From an uncultured Alphaproteobacteria bacterium (GTDB lineage: Bacteria > Pseudomonadota > Alphaproteobacteria > Puniceispirillales > UBA1172), in NCBI GenBank assembly GCA_958431225.1, contig OY288107.1:2259501-2323500 (forward strand): DNA of 64,000 bases, read 5' to 3'. The notes beneath the pieces were generated by a model. The model saw only the letters and a list, made by a program, of their open reading frames with translations, was not told where the DNA came from and did no database searches. Of the stretch, positions 44,880 to 55,367 are shown in pieces; the stretch's first letter is position 1; every line of letters starts with the position of its first letter. A program made the translations under genes and the position numbers.

Positions 44880-45047
44880 ATGGGATGGAATTATTATACC
44901 GCTGATTGGTCTGTTGTTGCGGACATTTTGTATCCTGGCGGGGCGCACGCCCCAGCGTTTTGGACGTTCGTAGGTATTGTTGGTTTTGTGGCAATCCTAT
45001 GGGCGGGCAATCGCACGGAACAAGCCAAATACAAGATGAAGTCATAA
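44880..45047 (+). CDS. 55-residue single-pass membrane protein downstream of amtB
   Basis: A short gene starting at ATG 44880 with AAAGGAG 7 nt upstream and ending in TAA at 45047. The protein begins MGWNYYTADWSVVADIL, has one strongly hydrophobic helix (FWTFVGIVGFVAILWAG) and a basic tail (KYKMKS). It is 31 bp behind amtB and ahead of a good terminator at 45075-45111, so it is most likely co-transcribed with amtB. I recognise no family; it may be an accessory subunit or regulator of Amt. Confidence 0.75.
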   Translation: MGWNYYTADWSVVADILYPGGAHAPAFWTFVGIVGFVAILWAGNRTEQAKYKMKS

Positions 45048-45074
45048 ACGACCAAGAAGGCGAAACAACCTTCA

Positions 45075-45111
45075 AAAGGGGCATCTCTTTCTTAAGGGGT
45101 GTCCCTTTTTT
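45075..45111 (+). terminator. Rho-independent terminator after amtB and the small membrane protein
   Basis: AAAGGGGCA, 16-19-nt loop, TGTCCCTTT (one G-U pair), followed by T residues. It ends the amtB unit just before the convergent tdm gene. Confidence 0.65.
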
Positions 45112-45150
45112 ATCGCGCATTTTGAAACGGCGATAAGGGCGGGGGGGCGG

Positions 45151-47550
45151 TTAGGAATAGTCCCCTTTGACGCGCGATTTATCCGGGTCAAAATGCGGGA
45201 AGGGCGTGATTTTTGCCTTGATGCGTTTTTGTGCGCCATCCAACTGCCCGACTTCAATAGCCGTGCCGATTTCGGCATGCGGCATCGCAACCCTAGCCAG
45301 CGCAATCACTTTTCCTAAAATCGGCGATTTCACTGCTGAGGTAATTTCCCCCACCTGCGCCTTGCCGATACGCAAACAATCCTTGGGGTTTGGGACAATG
45401 CCCCCTTCCAATTCTAAACCAACCAGACGCCGTTGCGGATGCGCCTTGCGTTCGGTGAGTGCTGCGCGCCCGATAAAATCATCGCTTTTGCTCTTGAGTG
45501 GCACGGTGAAACCTATCCCCGCTTCCATGGGGTCGGTGGTGTCGTCAAATTCTGAACCCGCAAAAATCAGCCCCGCTTCAATCCGCAACATATCAAGTGC
45601 CGCCAAGCCCGCCGGCACCATGCCCAAAGGCGCGCCCACCGCATCAACCGCATCAAAGACTTCTGAGGCGTGTTTGGGATGGCAAAATATCTCATAGCCT
45701 AACTCCCCCGTATAGCCGGTGCGGCTCACCACCACAGGAATCCCTTGCACATCGCCAATGCGCCCGATGGTGAAACGAAACCACGGCAATTCGCTGATGC
45801 GCGCTTGCTTGGGCGGCGTCCAGATGATGGCTTCTAGAATTTCGCGGCTAAGGCGTCCTTGAATCGCTATATTGGAAAGATGCTCGGTTGATGGACGCAC
45901 CCACGCATTCATGCCTAGCGTTTGCGCTTGGCTTTTGAGCCACTGCCCCGATTGATCATTGCCCCCCACCCAACGAAAATTCATAGCACCCAAACGAAAA
46001 ATCGTGCCGTCATCAATCATGCCGCCATGCTCATAGCACAGCGCCGTATAGACCACCTGCCCGATGGCGAGTTTTTTGATATCGCGCGGCACACAATATT
46101 GCAGCAGTGCCTCAGCATCGGGACCGGTGATTTCATATTTACGCAAAGGCGATAAATCCATCACCACGGCTTTTTCACGGCACGCCCAATATTCGGCAAT
46201 GGCGCCGTGATTGGTCATGGCATCCGCGAGCCAATATCCAGAATATTCAACAAAATCGCGCGTATGGCGCGCAAAACAATCATAGAATCCGGTTTTTTTG
46301 GTGTCTTCCACATCTGCCTCCACTGATTTGCGCCAGCCTATTGATGGCTGGAAGTCTTCGGTTGCTTTGTAAGTGCGGATCTGAATATCCGTGGGATTCC
46401 ACCCATTCGCCGGGTCAATATCGCAAGGGCAGGCGGTGGATACACAGACCAAATCGCTCAATGCGCGCAGAAGCACATAATCGCCGGGGCGCGACCACGG
46501 GTCATCCATCCCCAACGCATTCGTGTCATCAAGCATGGTATTAAAAAAGAAATTGATGGCGGGCCAGCCCTTGCGGGGGGCGATGGTAAAGCGGTCTAAT
46601 TGCTGATTCATATTGTCCGAACAATTAATATGCCCGGGATAGCCCAAATCATCATAATAACGCGCCGTGCAAGCAAGCCCGAACGTGTCATGGCGTCCGC
46701 AAGTATCTTGGACAATTTCAACCAAAGCTTCTTGATCAACCGACCAATATTTGCCGAAAATTCCCGGACGCGGATAGAGGCTTCCGGTTAGACTGCGGGT
46801 GGTGGTCGGGTCAATTTCGCGCTCGCGCCCAGCGTCCAACGCGCGCATGGAAAAGGCTTGAAAATCGGAACATTCGCGCCCCTTAACATCCAAAACTTGG
46901 ATATATTCCCCGGCTTTGACCTCATAGGTCTGTGCGTGCCCGGGTTGGATATTGAAATCTTGGAGCGGTTCGGCTAGGGGGGGCGGGGCTTTGATCTCGG
47001 GCTTGGCTTCGTTAGGATGTGCGCGTTTTATGTAAAGGATAATATCCGTGGGGGCGCTTTGGCTATGGGCGTCCGCTTCGGGGGCGGGCGCGCAGACCAC
47101 TAGGAATCCAGCGCATTGCGCCTGTAGATGCACCATGTCGCCGGGCTTTGAGCCTTCACGAAAAAGCAGTGCCGTGTCGGCTTTGCCAATATCTAAATCC
47201 ATGTCCCGCAACGCTTCCAACACCCGCGCCCCCGATGCATCGCGCGCAAGTGCCGTCTTGATGCCTTTAAGGTCGCGCCCGCCGCCGCCCCCGTCGCGCC
47301 CACTGATGCCATTTGTGATGCCTAACATCGCCATATCAGAACGCCCATCCTTGGCAAAGAACATCACCTCGCAAGGCTGTAAGCCGTCAAAATCCAAAAG
47401 CGAAATCGCATCGCCTTCAAATACAGCCAGCGCACGGCTCCCGCCCCCGGGAATCAAATAACGTTCGGTCCCATGGGGCAGAATCGGTAGCCCCGGCGTG
47501 ATGATGCCGCCGCGTTCATAGGGGGTTTCAAATCTTGGTATCATACTCAT
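45151..47550 (-). CDS. tdm: trimethylamine N-oxide demethylase
   Basis: About 799 residues in two parts: an N-terminal DUF1989 part to about residue 400 with ECSDFQAF and TACPCDIDP (Cys and Asp likely involved in the zinc site) and a C-terminal GcvT folate-binding part with SRTGYTGELGYEIF near residue 630. This architecture is that of Tdm, which splits TMAO to dimethylamine and formaldehyde, the latter captured by tetrahydrofolate. The start at 47550 overlaps the permease stop (ATGA); the longer frame is not used. It is the last gene of the TMA/TMAO operon, behind the transporter and tmm. Confidence 0.9.
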   Translation of the reverse strand: MSMIPRFETPYERGGIITPGLPILPHGTERYLIPGGGSRALAVFEGDAISLLDFDGLQPCEVMFFAKDGRSDMAMLGITNGISGRDGGGGGRDLKGIKTALARDASGARVLEALRDMDLDIGKADTALLFREGSKPGDMVHLQAQCAGFLVVCAPAPEADAHSQSAPTDIILYIKRAHPNEAKPEIKAPPPLAEPLQDFNIQPGHAQTYEVKAGEYIQVLDVKGRECSDFQAFSMRALDAGREREIDPTTTRSLTGSLYPRPGIFGKYWSVDQEALVEIVQDTCGRHDTFGLACTARYYDDLGYPGHINCSDNMNQQLDRFTIAPRKGWPAINFFFNTMLDDTNALGMDDPWSRPGDYVLLRALSDLVCVSTACPCDIDPANGWNPTDIQIRTYKATEDFQPSIGWRKSVEADVEDTKKTGFYDCFARHTRDFVEYSGYWLADAMTNHGAIAEYWACREKAVVMDLSPLRKYEITGPDAEALLQYCVPRDIKKLAIGQVVYTALCYEHGGMIDDGTIFRLGAMNFRWVGGNDQSGQWLKSQAQTLGMNAWVRPSTEHLSNIAIQGRLSREILEAIIWTPPKQARISELPWFRFTIGRIGDVQGIPVVVSRTGYTGELGYEIFCHPKHASEVFDAVDAVGAPLGMVPAGLAALDMLRIEAGLIFAGSEFDDTTDPMEAGIGFTVPLKSKSDDFIGRAALTERKAHPQRRLVGLELEGGIVPNPKDCLRIGKAQVGEITSAVKSPILGKVIALARVAMPHAEIGTAIEVGQLDGAQKRIKAKITPFPHFDPDKSRVKGDYS

Positions 47551-49499
47551 AGCCCCAATATCTTTCTCCGCTTTTCTGCCCAAGCATTGATGGCAATATC
47601 AAAGGTAAGCGCAATTAACACAACCGAAAAGCCCAAAGTGAAATTTTTTCCTAAATGCGTCCCCGCCAAAGTCCTCTGCATTTCCTGCCCCAAATCGCGC
47701 GTGCCAATAAAGGCGGCAATGATGACCATGAAAAAGGCAAACATCAAGGCTTGATTAAGCCCCACGGCAATGGTCGGCATCGCCAATGGCAGTTGCGTGT
47801 ACCATAATTTCTGCCGCCGCGTCGCCCCTGACATATCCGCCGCTTCAGTAATTTCGGGCGACACCCCCCGCAAACCTTCAACCGTATAGCGCACAATCGG
47901 CACCATAGTAAAAATCAGAATCGCCAAAATCACCGTGATAGGCGTGATGCCGAACAGCATAATCGCCGGAAGCAAATAAATAAAACTCGGGAAAGTTTGG
48001 GCGATATCGCAGATGAGAATCATCACCTCCGAACGCCGCTTACGCCGCGCCGCCCATATCGCCAGAGGCATCCCCAAAAGCATCGCCAGCAGTGTCGCCG
48101 TCAAAGTCGCGTGCAGGGTCAGCATCGCCCGGTCCCACCAACCAAGCACCGCAACGCCCGTGAAAAACACAAAACCAATCACCCCCGAACGCCAGCCCCC
48201 CAACAGCCAACTCAGCCCCGATACTATAAAAATGACAGCAAAAGTCGGCAGATACAAAATCCCCTGCTCGGTCGGCACCAGCACCCAGATATTAAAAAAC
48301 CAACGGATTGAACCGGTAATCACCTGCACAAAACCGAGACCAAGAAACGCCTTAATCAGCACATCCAATTCTTTGCCCACGGAAAACGAATCGCCACGGC
48401 TAATCTGATTCAGAAAGGGGAATATCTGCGCCATCAGCATAAAAAACACAAATACCCCCAAGCAAATCAGCCACGCCTGATGCCGTTGCCACCACGGGGT
48501 GCCTTTGGCAAAATGCTTGGGCTGTTTGACCACCCATGCTTTTGATAAGCGGTCCAATGTCGCCGCCAGCAAAACAATCGTGATGCCAATTTCAAAACTA
48601 TGCCCCAGTTTGAAACTATTCATCATCACCAAAAGTTTTGCCCCCAAACCCGGCATACCAATAAATGAGGTCAAAACCACCATGGCTAAACTCAGCATAA
48701 TCACCTGATTGAGCCCGACCAAAAGTTCCGTCCGCGCCGAGGGCAGATAGACGCGCACGAGCATCTGCCAGCGTGTGCATCCCGACATTTTCCCCGCCTC
48801 AACCACCTCTTGCGGCACTTGCTTTAATCCTAGTGCGGTCATTAAAATCATCGGCGGCATGGCATAGATAATCGTTGCGACCGAGGCGGCGGTTGGTCCG
48901 ACTTTGAAAAATATCACCGCCGGCAGGAGGTAGCTGAAAAAAGGTAAGGTCTGTAAAATCGCCAAAATCGGGCGCAGTGCCGCTTCAAATCGCGCCCATT
49001 TCCAACTAGCAATGCCAAGCCCTAGCCCCAACAGAAACCCAAGCGGTGCGGCGACGACAATCACCGACATGGTTTCCATCGTCCATTTCCACTGCCCCAC
49101 CATCGCCGTCCAAAAAAGCGAAAACCCGCCAAGCAGTGCCAACCGCCAGCCACCTAAATACCAGCCCATCAACGCCACCAGCGCCGTCACCGCCGACCAC
49201 GGCAGCGCATCAATACGCGGCCAGCGCGATTTGCCATAAAGAATATTCGCCGCCGCATCAATCAAAAATCCAAGCCAGCCAGCAATCGCGCGCGTCACAT
49301 AAATCAACCCCAAATCATTCTGCACCCACGAAAAAAACCGATCAAGCCCCGCCGCCCATAGATCCGACCAACTCGGCAAGCGGTGCAAAAAATCAGGCAA
49401 GTAAGCCTGCGCCAAAGTGATAGCGCCCCCCATCAACAGCAACAGCAACCCCATCTGGGTTTGGCGACCTAATCTAGTTATTCTAGTTATTTTGGGCAT
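47547..49499 (-). CDS. tmoV: TMAO ABC transporter permease, two-domain fusion
   Basis: A 650-residue membrane protein made of two BPD_transp_1 permease domains in tandem, each with an EAA-type loop: VVEAGKMSGCTRWQ at about 230 and ITEAADMSGATRRQKLW at about 560. Single-domain ProW-type permeases work as dimers; here both halves are one chain, as described for the TMAO transporter TmoXWV. It overlaps the ATPase gene by 17 nt and tdm by 4 nt. It should import TMAO, and possibly glycine betaine-like solutes. Confidence 0.88.
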   Translation of the reverse strand: MPKITRITRLGRQTQMGLLLLLMGGAITLAQAYLPDFLHRLPSWSDLWAAGLDRFFSWVQNDLGLIYVTRAIAGWLGFLIDAAANILYGKSRWPRIDALPWSAVTALVALMGWYLGGWRLALLGGFSLFWTAMVGQWKWTMETMSVIVVAAPLGFLLGLGLGIASWKWARFEAALRPILAILQTLPFFSYLLPAVIFFKVGPTAASVATIIYAMPPMILMTALGLKQVPQEVVEAGKMSGCTRWQMLVRVYLPSARTELLVGLNQVIMLSLAMVVLTSFIGMPGLGAKLLVMMNSFKLGHSFEIGITIVLLAATLDRLSKAWVVKQPKHFAKGTPWWQRHQAWLICLGVFVFFMLMAQIFPFLNQISRGDSFSVGKELDVLIKAFLGLGFVQVITGSIRWFFNIWVLVPTEQGILYLPTFAVIFIVSGLSWLLGGWRSGVIGFVFFTGVAVLGWWDRAMLTLHATLTATLLAMLLGMPLAIWAARRKRRSEVMILICDIAQTFPSFIYLLPAIMLFGITPITVILAILIFTMVPIVRYTVEGLRGVSPEITEAADMSGATRRQKLWYTQLPLAMPTIAVGLNQALMFAFFMVIIAAFIGTRDLGQEMQRTLAGTHLGKNFTLGFSVVLIALTFDIAINAWAEKRRKILGL

Positions 49500-50514
49500 C
49501 GCCCCGTCCCATTAAAATATCAAACGCCGCCTGTCGCGGCATCGCACCGATGATTTTGCCCTCACGCGCAACCGCAATCGCCGCGGTGTCATCTTCAACA
49601 ATCCGTTGGGCGATGGCGTGAATCGTGGCGTGCGCGGCGACGGGGTTGCGGGTGGCTTTTAATTTTGGGTCAATCAGAGTTTCGGCATGAATCACGCGCG
49701 ATTTTTCAACCTCTTCGGTGAATTTGCTGACATATTCGGTGGCGGGTTTTAGAACAATTTGGTCCGGCGTATCGCATTGTTCAATCGCGCCCTCTTTCAT
49801 GATGGCGATGCGGTCGGCAAGGCGCAAGGCTTCGTTAAAATCGTGGGTCACAAAAATAATCGTTTTATGGAGCATCGCTTGCAGGCGCAGAAATTCATCC
49901 TGCATCTCGCGGCGAATTAACGGGTCAAGTGCTGAGAACGGCTCATCCAAAAACCAAATATCCGGCTCAATCGCCAGCGAGCGCGCAATGCCAACGCGCT
50001 GTTGTTGCCCGCCAGATAACTCGCGGGGGAAATAGTCCTCACGCCCTTCAAGCCCGACGAGTTTAATCATCTCAAGCCCGCGCGCGCGGCAATCATGTTT
50101 GCTCTGCCCCCGCATCTCAAGCGGAAAGGCGACATTCTGCAACACTGTGCGATGCGGGAGCAGTCCAAAACTTTGAAACACCATCCCCATTTTTGAACGG
50201 CGCAATTCTATGAGCCCCCGTTCTTCAAGATTGGTGATGTCCTGCCCTTCAATCAAAATCGCACCACCAGTGATGCTATGGAGGCGGGTCATGCAACGCA
50301 ACAAAGTGGATTTGCCCGAACCCGACAGCCCCATAATCACCAAAATTTCCCCCTTATGCACATCAAGCGACACATCCTTGACGCCGGCGATATATTTATC
50401 CGCCAAGATTTGCTCATAACTATGCCCCGGCGGCATTTTGGTCAGATATGCCTCCGGATTTGCGCCAAAAAGTTTCCACAAATTGCGGCACGATATGATA
50501 GGGGTTTGCGGCAT
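49483..50514 (-). CDS. tmoW: TMAO ABC transporter ATPase (ProV-like)
   Basis: A 343-residue ATPase of the glycine-betaine family with Walker A GLSGSGKSTLL, signature LSGGQQQR, Walker B IWFLDEPFSALD and a C-terminal extension of about 75 residues after the switch His, a CBS-type region possibly sensing ionic strength or ligand. ATG 50514 follows AAGGAA; the longer frame adds five residues. It follows the binding protein gene after a strong hairpin at 50535-50562. The TMAO assignment comes from tmm and tdm in the same operon. Confidence 0.88.
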   Translation of the reverse strand: MPQTPIISCRNLWKLFGANPEAYLTKMPPGHSYEQILADKYIAGVKDVSLDVHKGEILVIMGLSGSGKSTLLRCMTRLHSITGGAILIEGQDITNLEERGLIELRRSKMGMVFQSFGLLPHRTVLQNVAFPLEMRGQSKHDCRARGLEMIKLVGLEGREDYFPRELSGGQQQRVGIARSLAIEPDIWFLDEPFSALDPLIRREMQDEFLRLQAMLHKTIIFVTHDFNEALRLADRIAIMKEGAIEQCDTPDQIVLKPATEYVSKFTEEVEKSRVIHAETLIDPKLKATRNPVAAHATIHAIAQRIVEDDTAAIAVAREGKIIGAMPRQAAFDILMGRGDAQNN

Positions 50515-50534
50515 AGATATTCCTTGCATAGGTT

Positions 50535-50562
50535 ATCATCCCGAGATTGCTCTCGGGATGAT
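50535..50562 (-). ncRNA. intra-operon mRNA stem-loop between tmoX and tmoW
   Basis: A perfect 12-bp inverted repeat, ATCATCCCGAGA and TCTCGGGATGAT, with a 4-nt loop, 19 nt after the binding protein stop on the minus strand and 20 nt before the ATPase start. Such hairpins after a binding protein gene commonly raise the binding protein yield over the membrane parts by stabilising mRNA or partly ending transcription. No T-run follows. Confidence 0.6.
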
Positions 50563-50581
50563 ATATGGGCTTTCGTGCCTG

Positions 50582-51559
<978 letters not shown>

Positions 51560-51567
51560 TTAGGTTG

Positions 51568-51615
51568 TGATAGCTTTTGCTATCATTGGTGTTATGGCAG
51601 AGTTCTTATTCTGCC
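51568..51615 (-). promoter_or_regulatory. two small hairpins between tmm and tmoX
   Basis: TGATAGC-TTTT-GCTATCA at 51568-51585 and GGCAGA-8 nt-TCTGCC at 51596-51615, in the 76-bp gap before tmoX. They may affect read-through from tmm into the transporter genes. No separate promoter was recognised. Confidence 0.45.
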
Positions 51616-51623
51616 GACGTAAT

Positions 51624-52955
51624 TCAATTCTTCAAATAACTCTCCATGCTATCATCCAGTGCCTTCACCCAAGCGGTGTGGTGTTTGGGTGAAGCGGTGC
51701 CGGTCATGGCGCTGATATAACTTTGGTCGCGGAAGCCCATGATGTTTTGTTTTTTGTGTTTCTTCCAATCATAAAAGGCTTGGTTTGCCGCCTCAATATC
51801 AAAACTTGGATAGTCGGTTTCATCAATCAGCTCGGCGGTGTAAGCCCCTTGATAGGCGATGCAGGCGTAATCATCGGCGAGCGCATCCTCATCGGCTTGG
51901 CGTTTTTTCCAATCCGCATGCATAGTGGCTTTATCGGGCAAAGCGATGCGCCCCATCATCACATCGCGCGCCCACCAAGCTTGTGCGTCAAACATATTGA
52001 AGGTATACCATTGATCCTGCATCCCCAGATAAAACAAGCGCGGGTTCGGCACATAGACCACGCCTTTATAGAGATCATTGGTCGCTAGGCGGTTCGCGGT
52101 TTTGAGCCGCAAATCATCGCCCAAAAATGGAAAATGATGCTTATAGCCGGTGCAGAGAATAATCGTGTCAAATTCGCCGCTACTGCCATCGGCGAAAACT
52201 GCTTGGCGGGGTTCAACCTTTTGCAATTTCGGCACTTCGCGCCAATTATCCGGCCAGTCATAGCCCATCGGGGCGGTGCGGTGGCTGACGGTGATGGATT
52301 TCGCGCCGTATTTCCAGCATTGCGAACCGATATCTTCCGCCGAATAAGACGTGCCTAGAATCAGCAAATCTTTGCCAGTAAATTCGCGCGCATCGCGGAA
52401 ATCATGGGCGTGGAGAATGCGTCCGTTGAAATTTTCAAAACCTTCATAATACGGCACATTCGGCACTGAGAAATGCCCGGTTGCTACCACCACATAATCA
52501 AACATCTCGCGGCTTTCGCTGTCGCGGGTCTCATCGCGCACGGTTATTTCAAATTGCTTACCATCCCAACGCACATCGCGCACGTGATGGTTGAACTTAA
52601 TCCAATCGCGCACCCCAGCCTTTTCCACCCGCCCCTTGATATAATCAAACAGCACCGCGCGCGGCGGATAACTAGCGATTTGCTTGCCAAAATGTTCTTC
52701 AAAAGTGTAATCGGCAAATTCCAAACCTTCTTTGGGGCCATTTGACCATAGATAGCGATACATGGAACCATGACACGGATTGCCGTGTTCGTCTAGCCCG
52801 GTGCGCCACGTGTAATTCCACAAACCGCCCCAATCCGCTTGCTTTTCATAACAGACGAGTTCGGGCATGTCCGCACCTGCCGCCGCCGCCGCTTGAAACG
52901 CGCGTAATTGCGCCAATCCTGAAGGACCTGCTCCGATAATGGCAATTTTTGTCAT
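51624..52955 (-). CDS. tmm: trimethylamine monooxygenase (flavin-containing)
   Basis: A 443-residue FMO-family enzyme. The FAD motif GAGPSG is at residues 8-13, followed by [16 protein letters not shown] and [13 protein letters not shown], very close to characterised marine Tmm. [19 protein letters not shown] precedes the FMO fingerprint region [11 protein letters not shown], and NADPH binding is at [16 protein letters not shown] near residue 205. It oxidises trimethylamine to TMAO with NADPH and O2 in the cytoplasm. It precedes the TMAO transporter and tdm. Confidence 0.95.
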   Translation of the reverse strand: MTKIAIIGAGPSGLAQLRAFQAAAAAGADMPELVCYEKQADWGGLWNYTWRTGLDEHGNPCHGSMYRYLWSNGPKEGLEFADYTFEEHFGKQIASYPPRAVLFDYIKGRVEKAGVRDWIKFNHHVRDVRWDGKQFEITVRDETRDSESREMFDYVVVATGHFSVPNVPYYEGFENFNGRILHAHDFRDAREFTGKDLLILGTSYSAEDIGSQCWKYGAKSITVSHRTAPMGYDWPDNWREVPKLQKVEPRQAVFADGSSGEFDTIILCTGYKHHFPFLGDDLRLKTANRLATNDLYKGVVYVPNPRLFYLGMQDQWYTFNMFDAQAWWARDVMMGRIALPDKATMHADWKKRQADEDALADDYACIAYQGAYTAELIDETDYPSFDIEAANQAFYDWKKHKKQNIMGFRDQSYISAMTGTASPKHHTAWVKALDDSMESYLKN

Positions 52956-52966
52956 GTCTCCTCCTA

Positions 52967-53557
52967 TTACTCCAGTGCCGGGTTAGCGTGCGCGCCTTCC
53001 CAATCTGGCTCAAACCCCAAAATCACCGCCTCCCCCGAAAGATTGGGGTTAAACAAATAATTATGCCACCATGTCGCCTGATAGAAAAAATCATCCGCAC
53101 CAAGGCGCAACACGCGGCAAGGTATGGTGAATTCCTGCCCGTAAGCGACAAAAGCCAATTCAACATTTTTCGCATGAGCTATCGTCCCCGCCATCAGCGA
53201 ATTGGGTTGAAAAGATGAGGTCAGGGTATCGCTAAATTCATGGGGCTTTTGGTAATATGTCGCCGCCAGCAAGGCAAGCGCGCGTTCGCGGCGTTGATGC
53301 GGGTCATGGCTTGATTTTGCTATATGGCGCAATTCTGGTGTCAGCGCATAAAGCGGCGATTTATTGAACACCGTGATAATCGCACCGAATTCCCGCCCCG
53401 CTTTGCCTAAACGCAACATCGGCATCATCCCGGCATCAGGACGCCCCTGCCCTGCCCGCATCGCGTGTTGGCGCACCCGACACTGCCAGCCCAAAAATCT
53501 ATTGCATAGATTCTGCGCTTGCGGGGAAGGGGTAATCATTTTAGGGGTAGCGCTCAT
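52967..53557 (-). CDS. conserved-looking protein of unknown function, upstream of tmm (unknown A)
   Basis: A 196-residue soluble protein without a signal or membrane segment. I do not recognise a family. It has several aromatic clusters ([29 protein letters not shown]) and an early stretch with Cys and Trp ([16 protein letters not shown]). ATG 53557 is chosen since the longer frame starts with TTG; it lies 5 nt after unknown B stops and 11 nt before tmm. Tight packing between mgsC and tmm argues for a job in methylamine use. No assigned enzyme for dimethylamine oxidation is present in this operon, but a link is speculation. Confidence 0.65.
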   Translation of the reverse strand: MSATPKMITPSPQAQNLCNRFLGWQCRVRQHAMRAGQGRPDAGMMPMLRLGKAGREFGAIITVFNKSPLYALTPELRHIAKSSHDPHQRRERALALLAATYYQKPHEFSDTLTSSFQPNSLMAGTIAHAKNVELAFVAYGQEFTIPCRVLRLGADDFFYQATWWHNYLFNPNLSGEAVILGFEPDWEGAHANPALE

Positions 53558-53562
53558 GGGAA

Positions 53563-53976
53563 TCAAAACTTCATATAGGCTTTGCGTAGGCTCACCAGTG
53601 GATGGCGGTCGGACATTTGGAATTTAATCAGCAATTCGCGCGCAATCATATCGCGGTCTTGCTGATTATCGGGGAGTGAGATGCTCTTGGGAATAGACAC
53701 CCAGCCGTTATTGTTGCGGTCAAATACCGCCGGCGCACCATCTTCATAGCCCATATGCACATCCTCAAGCCAATTCAAATCGCTCCACCCCATGATCTCA
53801 ATATACTTTGCCAGAAATGGCGTCAGCCGAGCATAATCGGGCACTAGATTCACATCATAGCGATAGCCGATATGTTGCCCGATTTCTTTCTCGCGTTCGG
53901 ATTGCAGCCCCTGTTTATCCTTGATAAATTGGTCTACGTCTTTGATTTCTGAGCCACGATAGCGTGTTCCAGCCAT
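53563..53976 (-). CDS. protein of unknown function between mgsC and tmm (unknown B)
   Basis: A 137-residue acidic soluble protein, no signal peptide or known motif. Notable segments are EIKDVDQFIKDKQGLQSERE, an aromatic centre (MGWSDLNWLEDVHMGYEDG) and a C-terminal HPLVSLRKAYMKF. It ends just before unknown A. It starts 12 nt after mgsC, with a ribosome site AAAGGAGAAAA. The two unknowns appear to be a coupled pair. Confidence 0.65.
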   Translation of the reverse strand: MAGTRYRGSEIKDVDQFIKDKQGLQSEREKEIGQHIGYRYDVNLVPDYARLTPFLAKYIEIMGWSDLNWLEDVHMGYEDGAPAVFDRNNNGWVSIPKSISLPDNQQDRDMIARELLIKFQMSDRHPLVSLRKAYMKF

Positions 53977-53988
53977 GTTTTTTCTCCT

Positions 53989-55350
53989 TTATAGATGGTG
54001 ATAATCTTCAATACCCACGGTGTGATTTGTTCCTGCCAATGGCACGCCCGCCATGGCACTTGCTTCCATTGTCAGCGCCGCTAGGTCTTCGGGCTCTAAA
54101 CTATGGAGATTGGTTTTGCCACACGCCCGCGCGAAAAGCTGCGCTTCAATGGTTAGGGTGTGCAGAAAATTATAAACGCGCTCGGCGGCTTCATCGGGGT
54201 CTAGGCGCGTCCGCAGATTAGGGTCTTGGGTCGCCACCCCAACCGGACAACGCCCGGTGTGGCAATGATAACAATGCCCCGGCTCGGCGCCAATTTCCTC
54301 TGGATAGTCGGCTTCGGGGATGTCTTTGTTGCAATTCAGTGCCATCATCACCGAATGCCCGAGCGCAATCGCATCAGCGCCAAGCGCAATCGCTTTTGCC
54401 ACATCAGCGCCATTGCGGATACCCCCTGCATAGACGAGCGCAATTTCACCACGCTTGCCCAAACCATCAATCGCCTTGCGCGCTTGGCGGATTGCCGCCA
54501 TCCCGGGAACGCCAGTGTCTTCGGTTGCAAGGTGCGGTCCTGCCCCGGTGCCGCCCTCCATGCCGTCAATATAGATGCTGTCGGGGTCGCATTTTACTGC
54601 CATCCGCACATCATCATAAACCCGCGCTGCCCCCAATTTGAGCTGAATCGGAATCTGCCAATCGGTGACTTCGCGGACTTCTTGAATCTTGAGCGCCAAA
54701 TCATCGGGGCCTAGCCAATCAGGGTGGCGCGCCGGTGAACGTTGATCGATTCCGGCGGGAAGGCTCCGCATTTCGGCGACTTGATCGGTGACTTTCTGCC
54801 CCATCAAATGCCCGCCTAAGCCGACTTTACACCCCTGCCCGATAAAAAATTCGCACCCATCAGCAAGCACCAAATGATTGGGATTAAAACCATAGCGCGA
54901 TTGAATACACTGATAAAACCATTTTGAACTATAACGGCGTTCATCGGGAATCATCCCCCCCTCGCCTGAACACGTGGCTGTTCCTGCCATGGTCGCCCCT
55001 CGTGCTAGTGCGGTTTTCGCCTCATACGAAAGCGCACCGAACGACATGCCGGTGACATAGACCGGAATATCCAACTCAAGCGGACGTTTGGCTCTACTGC
55101 CGATGATCGTTTTGGTCTCGCATTTTTCACGATAGCCTTCAATGACAAAGCGCGTCAAAGTCCCCGGCAAGAACGTCAAATCATCCCAATGCGGAATTTT
55201 CTTAAACAAAGAAAATCCGCGCATCCGATAACGCCCAAGTTCCGATTTAATGTGAATGTCATCAATCACATGCGGGGGAAATATGAACGATTCCCCTAAC
55301 CGATTTACATCCCGCGGCAAAGGCGGTTTTTTTGAGTTTTTATTTGTCAT
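53989..55350 (-). CDS. mgsC: N-methylglutamate synthase subunit C (FMN, iron-sulfur)
   Basis: A 453-residue protein matching the FMN-binding synthase domain of glutamate synthase: YVTGMSFGALSYEAKTALAR, GGTGAGPHLATEDTG and SGG-type phosphate loop, then CYHCHTGRCPVGVATQDP, which supplies 3Fe-4S ligands. With subunits A and B it transfers methylamine onto glutamate to give N-methylglutamate. Operon order is amidotransferase, GXGXG subunit, this subunit, as in known mgsABC. A run of ORF follows with unknowns A and B. Confidence 0.9.
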   Translation of the reverse strand: MTNKNSKKPPLPRDVNRLGESFIFPPHVIDDIHIKSELGRYRMRGFSLFKKIPHWDDLTFLPGTLTRFVIEGYREKCETKTIIGSRAKRPLELDIPVYVTGMSFGALSYEAKTALARGATMAGTATCSGEGGMIPDERRYSSKWFYQCIQSRYGFNPNHLVLADGCEFFIGQGCKVGLGGHLMGQKVTDQVAEMRSLPAGIDQRSPARHPDWLGPDDLALKIQEVREVTDWQIPIQLKLGAARVYDDVRMAVKCDPDSIYIDGMEGGTGAGPHLATEDTGVPGMAAIRQARKAIDGLGKRGEIALVYAGGIRNGADVAKAIALGADAIALGHSVMMALNCNKDIPEADYPEEIGAEPGHCYHCHTGRCPVGVATQDPNLRTRLDPDEAAERVYNFLHTLTIEAQLFARACGKTNLHSLEPEDLAALTMEASAMAGVPLAGTNHTVGIEDYHHL

Positions 55351-55367
55351 AATTCCGCTTCCTTCAT

